Under the pieces are notes generated by a model. It was not told where the DNA came from. It made no database searches and worked only from the letters and a program-made list of their open reading frames with translations. Position numbers and translations under genes: made by a program. A stretch of 40,938 bases of DNA from Gemmatimonadota bacterium (GTDB lineage Bacteria; Gemmatimonadota; Gemmatimonadetes; Gemmatimonadales; GWC2-71-9): assembly GCA_003222115.1 (NCBI GenBank), contig QHUL01000076.1:1-40938 (forward strand), written 5' to 3'. This document shows positions 1 through 6,946 of the stretch, piece by piece; the first letter of the stretch is position 1; every line of letters begins with the position of its first letter.

Positions 1-46
1 CGGCGCTGGTGGCGCCGGCGGCGGCGACGTAAGGATCGGGAATCAT
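1..46 (-). CDS. N-terminus of an unidentified protein (cut by window edge)
   Basis: An ATG on the minus strand at 46-44 opens a reading frame that stays open to the window edge (about 15 codons, beginning MIPDPYVAAGATSA). It starts 18 nt after the stop of the patatin-like gene and has the same orientation, so it is probably the next gene of the nadE operon. There is no clear Shine-Dalgarno sequence. Too little is visible to assign a function. Confidence 0.35.
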   Translation of the reverse strand, partial: MIPDPYVAAAGATSA

Positions 47-64
47 GACTTCGGACGCGCGCAA

Positions 65-877
65 TCAGGTCTCCAGTGCTCGCTTCGTGGCATCGTAGCC
101 CGCCCGAAGATATCTGTCCATCTCCTGCACCGCGAACGTCGCCTCTCTCTCCGCGACGGGCCTCACGACGACCAGCTTCGCCGCATCCCGCGGCCACTCG
201 GCGATCGCCTGCTCCGCCTGCGCCGCCATCATGATGCGCTCGGCCTCGCCGTGGGCGCGGATCAACGCCGGTATGGCGGTCCGGCGGTCAGGCGGTAAGA
301 CCTCGTCGAATCCGGGGCCGACGTGCACGGCAACCACCAGATCCGCTGGGATGCGCTGCGCCGGCTCGAGCGGCAGCACCGCGCGCAACCCTCCGTCCGC
401 GAGCCGGCGGCCGTCCAACCGCGCCGGCGGATAGTAGAGCGGCAAGGCGCAGGAGGCGTACAGCGCGTCGTGCAACGGCACGTCCTGCCCCAGGGCGCCG
501 AACAGCACCAGCTCCCCGGAATCGAGGTCCGTGGCCGTGACCGTCAGGCGGATCTTCAGCTCGGAGAATCGCGTGGCCGCGACGAAGCGGGCGACCGTCC
601 GCCGCAGCCCGCCGGCCTTGAGAATGTGGGAAGCGAACACGCCCTTGAGGAGGCTCGCGGCATCAAGCGGCGCCACGTCCTTGCGGGAGAGCGACCGCGC
701 CGCGATCGCCACCTCGTCCGCAGTCGCCCCGGCAGCGAGCGCCGCGCCGATCACGGCGCCCATGGACGTCGCTACGATATGGGTGACTTCGCCGCCCGCT
801 TCCCGGATCGCCTTCCAGGCGCCGACGTGGGCGATGGCCTTGGCCCCACCACCCCCGAACACCGCGACGACTCTCAT
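65..877 (-). CDS. Patatin-like phospholipase (RssA-type)
   Basis: A 270-residue serine lipid acyl hydrolase of the patatin family, expected to cleave acyl esters of phospholipids. The oxyanion-hole glycine run FGGGGAKA is at residues 7-14. The nucleophile elbow TSMG carries Ser38; its first residue is Ala instead of the usual Gly. The catalytic Asp is in ADGG (Asp161). No signal peptide is visible, so a cytoplasmic or peripheral membrane location fits. The ATG at 877 is chosen because the glycine loop follows directly. The frame stays open further upstream, but that extension (to 961) is translated from the snapback element at 896-975 and is unlikely to be protein. It is last but one of a minus-strand run nadE, thioesterase, patatin. 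Family assignment is secure; the substrate is unknown. Confidence 0.88.
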   Translation of the reverse strand: MRVVAVFGGGGAKAIAHVGAWKAIREAGGEVTHIVATSMGAVIGAALAAGATADEVAIAARSLSRKDVAPLDAASLLKGVFASHILKAGGLRRTVARFVAATRFSELKIRLTVTATDLDSGELVLFGALGQDVPLHDALYASCALPLYYPPARLDGRRLADGGLRAVLPLEPAQRIPADLVVAVHVGPGFDEVLPPDRRTAIPALIRAHGEAERIMMAAQAEQAIAEWPRDAAKLVVVRPVAEREATFAVQEMDRYLRAGYDATKRALET

Positions 878-895
878 TGCACCGGTCTCAACACC

Positions 896-975
896 GTGGG
901 GAGTGGGGAGTGGTTCCTCACGGTGCGTTCCGGAAGGACGGCTCGCACCGTCGGGTACCACTCCCCACTCCCCAC
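896..975. repeat. Snapback element 1: iteron-armed inverted repeat, 42-nt loop
   Basis: The left arm GTGGGGAGTGGGGAGTGGT (896-914) is a perfect 19-bp inverted repeat of 957-975. Each arm consists of GGGGAGT-type units. The 42-nt loop (915-956) holds a second stem, ACGGTGCG (920-927) with CGCACCGT (944-951), around the palindrome TTCCGGAA (928-935). The element fills most of the 102-nt gap between the thioesterase stop (980, 4 nt away) and the patatin start (877). The loop is related to that of the element at 26245-26324. No T-run follows either arm, so it is not a canonical intrinsic terminator. Confidence 0.85.
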
Positions 976-979
976 GCAG

Positions 980-1465
980 TTATTCTCCGGCTCCAGTGTC
1001 GTATCTCCGATCCATCACCCGGCTCGTGCGCCGCTTGGCCGCTCGCTCATACCGCCGCTTCTCGTCCGGCGTCTCGGGCACGACCGGCGGGACCTCTGTC
1101 GGCCGGCCCTGGTCATCGAGCGCGACGTAGGTGACGTAGCAGGAGTTGGTATGCCGCCGCTCGCCCGTGAGCACGTTCTCCGCGATGATCTTGACGCCCA
1201 CTTCCATCGACGTGCGGCCGGCGTAGTTGACGCGCGCGTGGGCCGTGAGCAGCTCGCCCACGTGGATCGGCTCCTTGAAGTCCACCTTGTCCACCGACAC
1301 GGTGACGCACGGCTTGCGGGCGTGGCGGATCGCGGCTACGGCGGCCACCCGGTCCACCAGCGACAGGATCACGCCGCCGAACACGTTGCCCATGATGTTC
1401 GCGTGCTGCGGCATCATCAGCTCGGACATGACGGCCTCGGACTCGCGCGGATGGCGTGCCTGCAT
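980..1465 (-). CDS. Acyl-CoA thioesterase, hotdog fold (YciA/ACOT type)
   Basis: A 161-residue single hotdog-domain protein, likely hydrolysing acyl-CoA to free acid and CoA in the cytoplasm. The signature HANIMGNVFGG (residues 21-31) followed by the ILSLVDRVAAVAA helix with Asp38 is typical of the YciA/BACH group. The later strand ending in TNSCYVTYVALD is also family-typical, and the basic C-terminal tail matches longer family members. The ATG at 1465 shares one base with the nadE stop (TGATG), which fixes the start and suggests translational coupling. A longer frame upstream lies inside nadE and is a shadow. The actual acyl substrate cannot be read from sequence. Confidence 0.9.
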   Translation of the reverse strand: MQARHPRESEAVMSELMMPQHANIMGNVFGGVILSLVDRVAAVAAIRHARKPCVTVSVDKVDFKEPIHVGELLTAHARVNYAGRTSMEVGVKIIAENVLTGERRHTNSCYVTYVALDDQGRPTEVPPVVPETPDEKRRYERAAKRRTSRVMDRRYDTGAGE

Positions 1466-3282
1466 CAGTAGTCCACCGGTCTCAGGTAGAATTCCCCGAT
1501 CGCCGTCTGCGACATCACCGCCACCGTCGGCAGGCGGCGCTTCCAATGGGTCGAGTCGAGGCGCCCGCGCACGAGCTCCACCTCGGCGGGCGTGAAGCCG
1601 CGCGCCACGATCTCGTCGGGGCGCATGCCGCGGATCAGATAGTACAGGATCCGGTCCGCCTTGGGGTAGGAGATCCCGAAGTCGCCCTCGTCGGTCTGGC
1701 CGTGGATCAGGTCGGCCGTGGCGGGCTTCGTGACGATCACCTCGGGCACCCCGACGTGGCGCGCCAAGTCCCACACCTGGGTCTTGAACAGGTCGCCCAG
1801 CGGGTTCACGGGCGGCGAGTCGTCGGCGTGCCAGGTGAAGTAGCCGAGCAGCCGCTCCGACTTGTTGCCGGTGCCAAGCGGGAGCGCGCGATATTTCGCG
1901 GAGAGGTCGAACAGCACGATCATGCGCTCGCGCGCGATCACGTTGCCCTTGCGGTGCGGGTCGTCGTCGCCCACCTGCGCGAAGTAGCCGTCCACCGCCG
2001 CGCTGATGTCCACAGTCACGGACTCGATCCCCAGCTTGGCGATCACGAGCTGCGCGTGCTCCAGGCTCTCCGGGCTCGAGCTGCGATACGGCAGCCGCAG
2101 CGCGATCACGTTGTCGCGGCCCAGCGCCTCCGCGGCGAGAAAAGCCGTGAGCGAGGAGTCCACGCCTCCCGAGAGCCCCACGATCCCCTTCTTGAAGCCG
2201 CGGCGCACCACGACCTCATCCTTGAGGAAGCTCACGAGCCAGCGGCGCGCGAGCTCGGGGTCGATGGCGAGCGGATCTCCCTCGTCCACGCCCCGCCCCA
2301 CCACGTGAATCGGGGACAGGGGACGAGGGACGGGGGACGGGTGTGAACCGTTGGTGGCGGCGTCGAACTTCACGGCCCTGCGCCTACTCCTCCCCCGTCC
2401 CCCCTCCCTTGTCCCCAGGTTTTTCACCAGATGCGGCAGATTGACCTCGAGGTCCGCGAGCAGCGGCGCGTCGGCGCGCGCCTGGGTGATGAGGTCGAAG
2501 TCGAGGTCCGCGGTCAGCACCGCTTCCTCGAAGATCGGCCCGCGCAGCGCGATCTCCCCCGACGGCAGCACGACGAGCGAGCCGCCGGGGAACCCCTTCC
2601 CTCCCTCGAACCCGACGAGGCTCGCGTACACGACGAACACGCCGTGCTCCTCGGCGATGTTGCGCACGATCCGCTCCCACCGCACCACGCTCGCGGGGAG
2701 CGACTCCCCCCCGTCCGTCTTGCCCGTGCCGCGGGCGGGCGAGGCGCTGGGGAGGATGACGAGCTGCGCGCCGTCGAGCGCGGCGATGGTCGCCGTGAGC
2801 GAGTGCCAGGCGTCCTCGCAAATGAGTATGGCGGCGCGGCCGAAGCGGGTGTCGAAGGCGCGCACCTCGTGTCCCCGCTCCACGAAGCGCTCTTCGTCGA
2901 ACACGCCGTAGGTCGGGAGGAACACCTTGCGGTGCACGTGCTTCACGCCCGCGTCCGGGCCCCCGAGTGTCGCGTACAGGCAGGAGTTGTAGAAGCGGTT
3001 CTGGAACACTTCGTAGAACCCGACCGCTACGTCGATCGGCCGTTTCGCTCCTGCGGCGTCCTGCCGGGTCGCGAGGTCCTTGAACAGGGTCCCCGCCGTC
3101 ACCGCGACGTCGCGCACGCCGCCTTCCACGAAGTAGCCCGACGTGGACGCTTCGGGGGTGATGAGGAGCTCCACCGGCGGGTCCAGCTCGGCCACCCGCG
3201 CCAGCACGCCGCCCAGGCGCTCGAGGTTCGCGGCGTACTCGCCCTTCACGGGGCGCAGCTGGGCGATGGCGATGCGGGGCAT
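1465..3282 (-). CDS. nadE: Glutamine-dependent NAD+ synthetase
   Basis: A 605-residue two-domain enzyme that hydrolyses glutamine and uses the ammonia to convert nicotinate adenine dinucleotide (NaAD) to NAD+ with ATP. The N-terminal carbon-nitrogen hydrolase domain (about 1-285) shows the Glu-Lys-Cys triad: Glu44 in TPEAS, Lys119 in HRKVFLPTYG, Cys155 in LICEDAWH. The C-terminal synthetase domain carries the PP-loop SGGVDSS (371-377), GTGNKSE and the late KRRLP motif. The ATG at 3282 is chosen because PRIAIAQLRPVKG is the usual N-terminus; upstream codons are non-conserved. Residues about 288-326, between the domains, are encoded by a snapback element and are rich in Arg, Gly and Pro. First gene of a minus-strand operon with the thioesterase. 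Confidence 0.95.
   Translation of the reverse strand: MPRIAIAQLRPVKGEYAANLERLGGVLARVAELDPPVELLITPEASTSGYFVEGGVRDVAVTAGTLFKDLATRQDAAGAKRPIDVAVGFYEVFQNRFYNSCLYATLGGPDAGVKHVHRKVFLPTYGVFDEERFVERGHEVRAFDTRFGRAAILICEDAWHSLTATIAALDGAQLVILPSASPARGTGKTDGGESLPASVVRWERIVRNIAEEHGVFVVYASLVGFEGGKGFPGGSLVVLPSGEIALRGPIFEEAVLTADLDFDLITQARADAPLLADLEVNLPHLVKNLGTREGGRGRSRRRAVKFDAATNGSHPSPVPRPLSPIHVVGRGVDEGDPLAIDPELARRWLVSFLKDEVVVRRGFKKGIVGLSGGVDSSLTAFLAAEALGRDNVIALRLPYRSSSPESLEHAQLVIAKLGIESVTVDISAAVDGYFAQVGDDDPHRKGNVIARERMIVLFDLSAKYRALPLGTGNKSERLLGYFTWHADDSPPVNPLGDLFKTQVWDLARHVGVPEVIVTKPATADLIHGQTDEGDFGISYPKADRILYYLIRGMRPDEIVARGFTPAEVELVRGRLDSTHWKRRLPTVAVMSQTAIGEFYLRPVDY
2312..2416. repeat. Snapback element 2, in frame inside nadE
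   Basis: A 30-nt arm at 2312-2341, built of GGGGACA/GGGGACG/GGGACGG units, is the imperfect inverted repeat (25 of 30 positions) of 2387-2416. The 45-nt loop contains GTGAA (2343-2347) and TTCAC (2369-2373). The G-rich arm has five runs of three or more Gs separated by 2-4 nt, which meets the usual G-quadruplex pattern. The element keeps the nadE frame and encodes about 35 linker residues between the glutaminase and synthetase domains. Confidence 0.8.
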
Positions 3283-3370
3283 GAGGGGAAAATATACCGC
3301 GTCGCCGACGAGGTTTTCGTCCGCCCGAAGAGCGCGAGTGAACTCGCGACCGTCAGGGAGTCCTTTAGGG

Positions 3371-3445
3371 CGGCTCGGCGTCTGCCCGTAAACGGGCACT
3401 GCACCGCCGCTTTAGCGGCCGGGCCGAGCCGCGGCTTCAGCCGCG
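3371..3445. repeat. Multi-stem REP-like structure between nadE and the next gene
   Basis: The 239-nt divergent gap 3283-3521 holds four nested stems. An outer stem pairs CGGCTCGGC (3371-3379) with GCCGAGCCG (3423-3431). Inside are hairpin TGCCCG-TAAA-CGGGCA (3383-3398) and hairpin GCCGC-TTTA-GCGGC (3406-3419). Directly after is hairpin CGCGGC-TTCA-GCCGCG (3430-3445). Every loop is four bases. The look is that of a REP/BIME cluster or a structured RNA. No T-run follows, so it does not look like a terminator. Confidence 0.65.
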
Positions 3446-3507
3446 ACCCCCGAGCGCACGACGGCGTGAACAACCCGCACCGCCCGGCGCCCGTGTAAAG
3501 AGACTGC

Positions 3508-3513
3508 TATCTT
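3508..3513 (+). promoter_or_regulatory. Possible -10 box for a leaderless transcript
   Basis: TATCTT ends 8 nt before the ATG at 3522, so transcription could start at or next to the start codon. There is no recognisable Shine-Dalgarno and no clear -35. A weak call on sequence alone. Confidence 0.3.
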
Positions 3514-3521
3514 AGGCGGCC

Positions 3522-4628
3522 ATGATCCGCCGCCTCGCCTGGCCCCTCATCGCTATCGCGTTGCTCGTCGCCGCGGCGACGACGGCGCCCACCACCCGGT
3601 CGCATACCTCCAAGCCGGACCGCGCCGCGCTGCCCCCGCTGCCCCCGCTGCCCGAACTGCCGCACGCCTCCATGCTGGTCGACTCGGCGCGTAGCGAGAT
3701 CGTGCTCGAGCTCCCGCCGACCGACATCCCCGCCGCGGGGATGGTGCGGCTCCCCGTCTTCCAGGCCGTCATGCCGGTGAGCGGCTCGATCAGCCACTTC
3801 CACATGGAGGTGGTGGACCCGTCCGGCCGCCGGCTGCCGCAGGCGATGCTGCACCACTTTAACTTGAGCGACCCGGAGCGCCGCGAGCTGTTCCTCCCGA
3901 TCGGGCTGCACATCATGGCCGCGAGCAAGGAGACGCCCGCCGCGACCGTCCCCCGGCTGCTGTTCGGACTGCCGCTCGAGCGGGGGCAGCGCTTGATCGC
4001 GAGCGGGATGCTCGGCAACGAAACGGCCGCGCTGCAGCGGGGCGTGCGCGTACGGCTGGTCCTGGGCTACGTGCCCGCGAGCCGCCCCTGGCCCCTGTTC
4101 CGCGCCTATCCCTGGGTGATGGACGTGCAGTTCCCGCTGGGCCGCCGGCCAGGCGGCAGCAAGGCGTTCGACCTGCCGCCCGGCCGCACCGAGCGTCATT
4201 GGGAGAGCAGCCCCGCCGTCCCCGGGACGATCCTGGGAATGGGCGGCCACCTGCACGACCACGGCGTGAGCCTCGAGGTGAAGGACGTCACCACGGGCGA
4301 AATCCTCTGGCACGTCGAGCCCGTGAAGGACACGCGGGACCAGGTGACGTCCATCCCGCTGGTGCTCTTCTATCGCTGGTACCGGCTCGGCATCCACATC
4401 ACGCCGCGCCACACCTACCGGTTGACGGCGGTGTACGAAAACCCCACGGGCCGGGTGCTGCGCGACGGCGGTATGGGCGCCGTGGCCGGCCTGTTCGTCC
4501 CCGATCGCGGAGCCACCTGGCCGGCGGTCGACCCTGCGGATTCCGTATATCGCGCGGACCTCCACGACACGCTGTGGCAGACCGCGGAGGAAATGATAGG
4601 GGGGATGAAGATGCACGGAGATCACTGA
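3522..4628 (+). CDS. Secreted His-rich protein, possibly copper-binding (Nod19/PHM-like)
   Basis: A 368-residue exported protein. A basic start and hydrophobic stretch (residues 1-22) form a signal peptide or anchor, followed by a Pro-rich linker (LPPLPPLPELP). Histidines cluster in short motifs: HFHMEV, LHHFNL, GGHLHDHGVSLEV and GIHITPRHTYRL, with a Met/His tail MKMHGDH. This spacing resembles copper sites in Nod19-like and peptidylglycine-monooxygenase-like domains, but I cannot align it here, so treat that as a guess. It directly precedes the OMF-MFP-RND efflux genes, separated by 51 nt, which suggests a periplasmic partner in metal or solvent stress. There is no ribosome-binding site; the -10-like TATCTT just upstream suggests a leaderless mRNA. 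Confidence 0.7.
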   Translation: MIRRLAWPLIAIALLVAAATTAPTTRSHTSKPDRAALPPLPPLPELPHASMLVDSARSEIVLELPPTDIPAAGMVRLPVFQAVMPVSGSISHFHMEVVDPSGRRLPQAMLHHFNLSDPERRELFLPIGLHIMAASKETPAATVPRLLFGLPLERGQRLIASGMLGNETAALQRGVRVRLVLGYVPASRPWPLFRAYPWVMDVQFPLGRRPGGSKAFDLPPGRTERHWESSPAVPGTILGMGGHLHDHGVSLEVKDVTTGEILWHVEPVKDTRDQVTSIPLVLFYRWYRLGIHITPRHTYRLTAVYENPTGRVLRDGGMGAVAGLFVPDRGATWPAVDPADSVYRADLHDTLWQTAEEMIGGMKMHGDH

Positions 4629-4679
4629 GAGGCGCTGCCGTGTCATCTTGCTGACAGGTTGTCCGCATAGCTTTTCCGC

Positions 4680-5894
4680 GTGGTGCGCACTTCCCTCTTC
4701 ATCGTTGTCGTTGGCGGCATGGCGGCGGGCCCGCTCCCGGCCCAGCAGCCTGCGCAGCCCGTCACGCGGGCGCAGGCGGTGGCGGCGGCTCTCACCCGCG
4801 GCGCGCCGGCCGCTTTCGGGCGCGCCGACACGGCGGCCGCCGCCGGGGTGCTGCGCGCCGCGCGGCTCTATCCCAACCCGTCGCTCGCGGCGAGCTACAC
4901 GAAGGACCTTCCCCACTATCACGTCCTCGCCGATCTGGCGCTCGACCTGCCGTGGCTCCGCGCGGCGCGGGTCGGCGCCGCGGCGTCGGCCCGCGACGCC
5001 GCGCGCTACGGCTTCGCGTTCGGGCGCGCCGCGATCCGGTTCGACGTGGACACGACCTATACCCGGGCCCTCGCCGCGCTCGCCCACGCCCGGCTGTCGC
5101 GCCGCACCGCGAGCGATGCCGACAGCCTGCTCAGGATGGCGCAGCTGCGGCGCGAGGTGGGGGACGCGAGCGAGTTGGACGTGCGGCTGGCGGAGGTGAA
5201 CGCCGGCCAGCTCGAGAACGTCGCCGCGGACGACGCGCTCGCCGCCGTGGACGCGCTGCTCGCGGTGCAGCTCGCGATGGGACTCCCCGCGGAGACGCCC
5301 ACCATCACACTCGCCGATTCGCTCGTCCCACCCCCGCCCCCGCTCGACAGCGCGCCGGCACCGGCGACCGAGCCGCTGCGCGTCGCCGCCGCGGCGGCGA
5401 GCCTGCGCTCCTCGGAGCGCGCGCTCACGCTCGCCCACCGCAGCGTGCTCCCGGCGCCGAGCCTCCAGGCGGGGTTCGACCAGGGCGACCCCACCGGACC
5501 GAGCGGCCTGCTGCCGATGATCGGGGTGTCGCTGTCGCTGCCGCTCTTCAACCGCAACGGCGGCGAGATCGCCCAGGCGACGGCGGCCCGTGACCGCGCG
5601 CAGGCGAACTTCGATCTCGTAGGCAGGGAATCGGCGGCGGAGCGCTCGCGCGCGGAGCGCGGCTTCACCGCCGCGATGGCGCGTCTTGAGCGTAACCGGC
5701 GCTTGCTCGCGAGCGCGGACCGCGTCGCCGCGATGTCGCTCCAGGCCTACGCCGAAGGCGCGGTCCCGCTCGCCAACGTGCTCGAGGCCCAACGCAACGC
5801 GCGCGAGGCGCTGGGCCGCTACATCGACGACGTCGCGGCGGCGAACGACGCGGCGGCCAGCTTGCGGCTCCTCACCGGCGCGGAGGAGCCGTGA
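4680..5894 (+). CDS. TolC-like outer membrane efflux protein
   Basis: A 404-residue outer membrane factor, the exit duct of a tripartite efflux pump. A signal peptide covers about residues 1-22 (ending LPAQQ). The rest is two Ala-rich long helical halves, with the family-typical ARLYPNPSL near the start and VSLSLPLFNRNGGEIAQATAARDRAQ in pieces in the second half, then a final long helix ending LLTGAEE. The start is GTG at 4680, with a second GTG at 4683. Its stop overlaps the adaptor gene by 4 nt (GTGA), so the three pump genes form one operon. It is similar to CusC/CzcC-type proteins and a little short for the family. Confidence 0.88.
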   Translation: MVRTSLFIVVVGGMAAGPLPAQQPAQPVTRAQAVAAALTRGAPAAFGRADTAAAAGVLRAARLYPNPSLAASYTKDLPHYHVLADLALDLPWLRAARVGAAASARDAARYGFAFGRAAIRFDVDTTYTRALAALAHARLSRRTASDADSLLRMAQLRREVGDASELDVRLAEVNAGQLENVAADDALAAVDALLAVQLAMGLPAETPTITLADSLVPPPPPLDSAPAPATEPLRVAAAAASLRSSERALTLAHRSVLPAPSLQAGFDQGDPTGPSGLLPMIGVSLSLPLFNRNGGEIAQATAARDRAQANFDLVGRESAAERSRAERGFTAAMARLERNRRLLASADRVAAMSLQAYAEGAVPLANVLEAQRNAREALGRYIDDVAAANDAAASLRLLTGAEEP

Positions 5895-6946
5895 AGCGCG
5901 TCGCGCTGCTCGGCGCGACCGCCGCGCTGCTCGCGGCGTGTCGGGCCGGCGCCCACGGCGACGCCGAGCAAACGGCTGCCGGCGCCCAGACCGTCGTCGG
6001 CGCGGCGACCGCCGTGGCGACGGTGCAGCCCTTCCCGCAGATCGTGCGGGCCATCGGCACGGTGGTGGCCCGGCCCGGGCGGTTCGCCGAGCTCGCGGCG
6101 CCCGCCCCCACGCGGGTGGCGGCGATCTTCGTCGCGCCCGGTGAGCGGGTCGCGGAAGGCGACTCGCTCGTCGCGTTCGAGCGCGCGCCGTTCGACGCCG
6201 CGGCGCTGAGCGCCGAGGCCGCGCTCGAGAGCGCGCAGCACGCCTACGCGCGGGCGCTGCGGCTGGTGCAGGCCGGGATACTCCCGCAGAAGGACGCCGA
6301 CCAGGCGGCGGCCGACCTGGCACAGACGCAGGTCGCCGCGGTGACGGCGCGCCGCTCCCGCCAGCTCGCTACGCTGCGCGCGCCGCTCGCCGGCGTCGTC
6401 ACCCGCATGACCGCCGTGCTCGGCGCCTCCGTGGACCCGAGCCAGCCGCTCGTGGAAGTCGCCGACCCGGCCGCCCTCGACATTGTCTTCAACGTGACGC
6501 CCCCGGAGGCGGGCGCGATGCACGGCGGCGACTCCGTGACCGTCAAGGCGGGCGAAGGCGCGGGCGGCGAGTCGCTCGGCGCGGGGATGGTGACGACGGT
6601 CGGCGCGGCAGTCGATTCCGTCTCACGCGCCGTGCCGGTGCGAGCCCGGATCGCCCGGCCGGCACGGCCGCTCCGCATCGGCGAATCGGTGTTCGGGAGA
6701 ATCGTGACGGCCGTGCACGCGCGCGCCGTGACCGTGCCCATCGAGGCCCTCGTGCCGGCGGGCGACGGCTACCAGGTGTTCGTCGTGGACTCGGCGGGCA
6801 TCGCCCACGCCCGGCCCGTGACCGTCGGCGCCCGCAGCGAGGCGCTCGCCGAGGTCGTGACCGGGCTCGCGGCTGGCGAGACCGTAGTGACGAGCGGCGC
6901 CTACGGAGTCGCCGACGGCGCGAAGATCGCCCGCGTGGCGCCGTGA
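5891..6946 (+). CDS. RND efflux periplasmic adaptor lipoprotein
   Basis: A 351-residue membrane fusion protein that links the inner-membrane RND pump to the outer membrane channel. The signal peptide ends in the lipobox LLAAC (Cys17), so it is probably a lipoprotein. A lipoyl-like half domain (TRVAAIFVAPGERVAEGDSL in part) is followed by a short helical hairpin (about 110-150). The second lipoyl half has LRAPLAGVVTRM, and the beta-barrel and membrane-proximal domains follow, with GESVFGRI and LAAGETVVTSGAYGV. It starts at GTG 5891, overlapping the previous stop, and its own stop overlaps the permease GTG by 4 nt. The substrate is not evident: no extra His/Met-rich N-terminal domain is present. 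Confidence 0.9.
   Translation: MKRVALLGATAALLAACRAGAHGDAEQTAAGAQTVVGAATAVATVQPFPQIVRAIGTVVARPGRFAELAAPAPTRVAAIFVAPGERVAEGDSLVAFERAPFDAAALSAEAALESAQHAYARALRLVQAGILPQKDADQAAADLAQTQVAAVTARRSRQLATLRAPLAGVVTRMTAVLGASVDPSQPLVEVADPAALDIVFNVTPPEAGAMHGGDSVTVKAGEGAGGESLGAGMVTTVGAAVDSVSRAVPVRARIARPARPLRIGESVFGRIVTAVHARAVTVPIEALVPAGDGYQVFVVDSAGIAHARPVTVGARSEALAEVVTGLAAGETVVTSGAYGVADGAKIARVAP

Noticed and set aside
3371-3445. Cloverleaf-like fold as tRNA
   Set aside because: No anticodon arm of proper size, no T-loop GTTC motif or conserved D-loop, and stems are too short.
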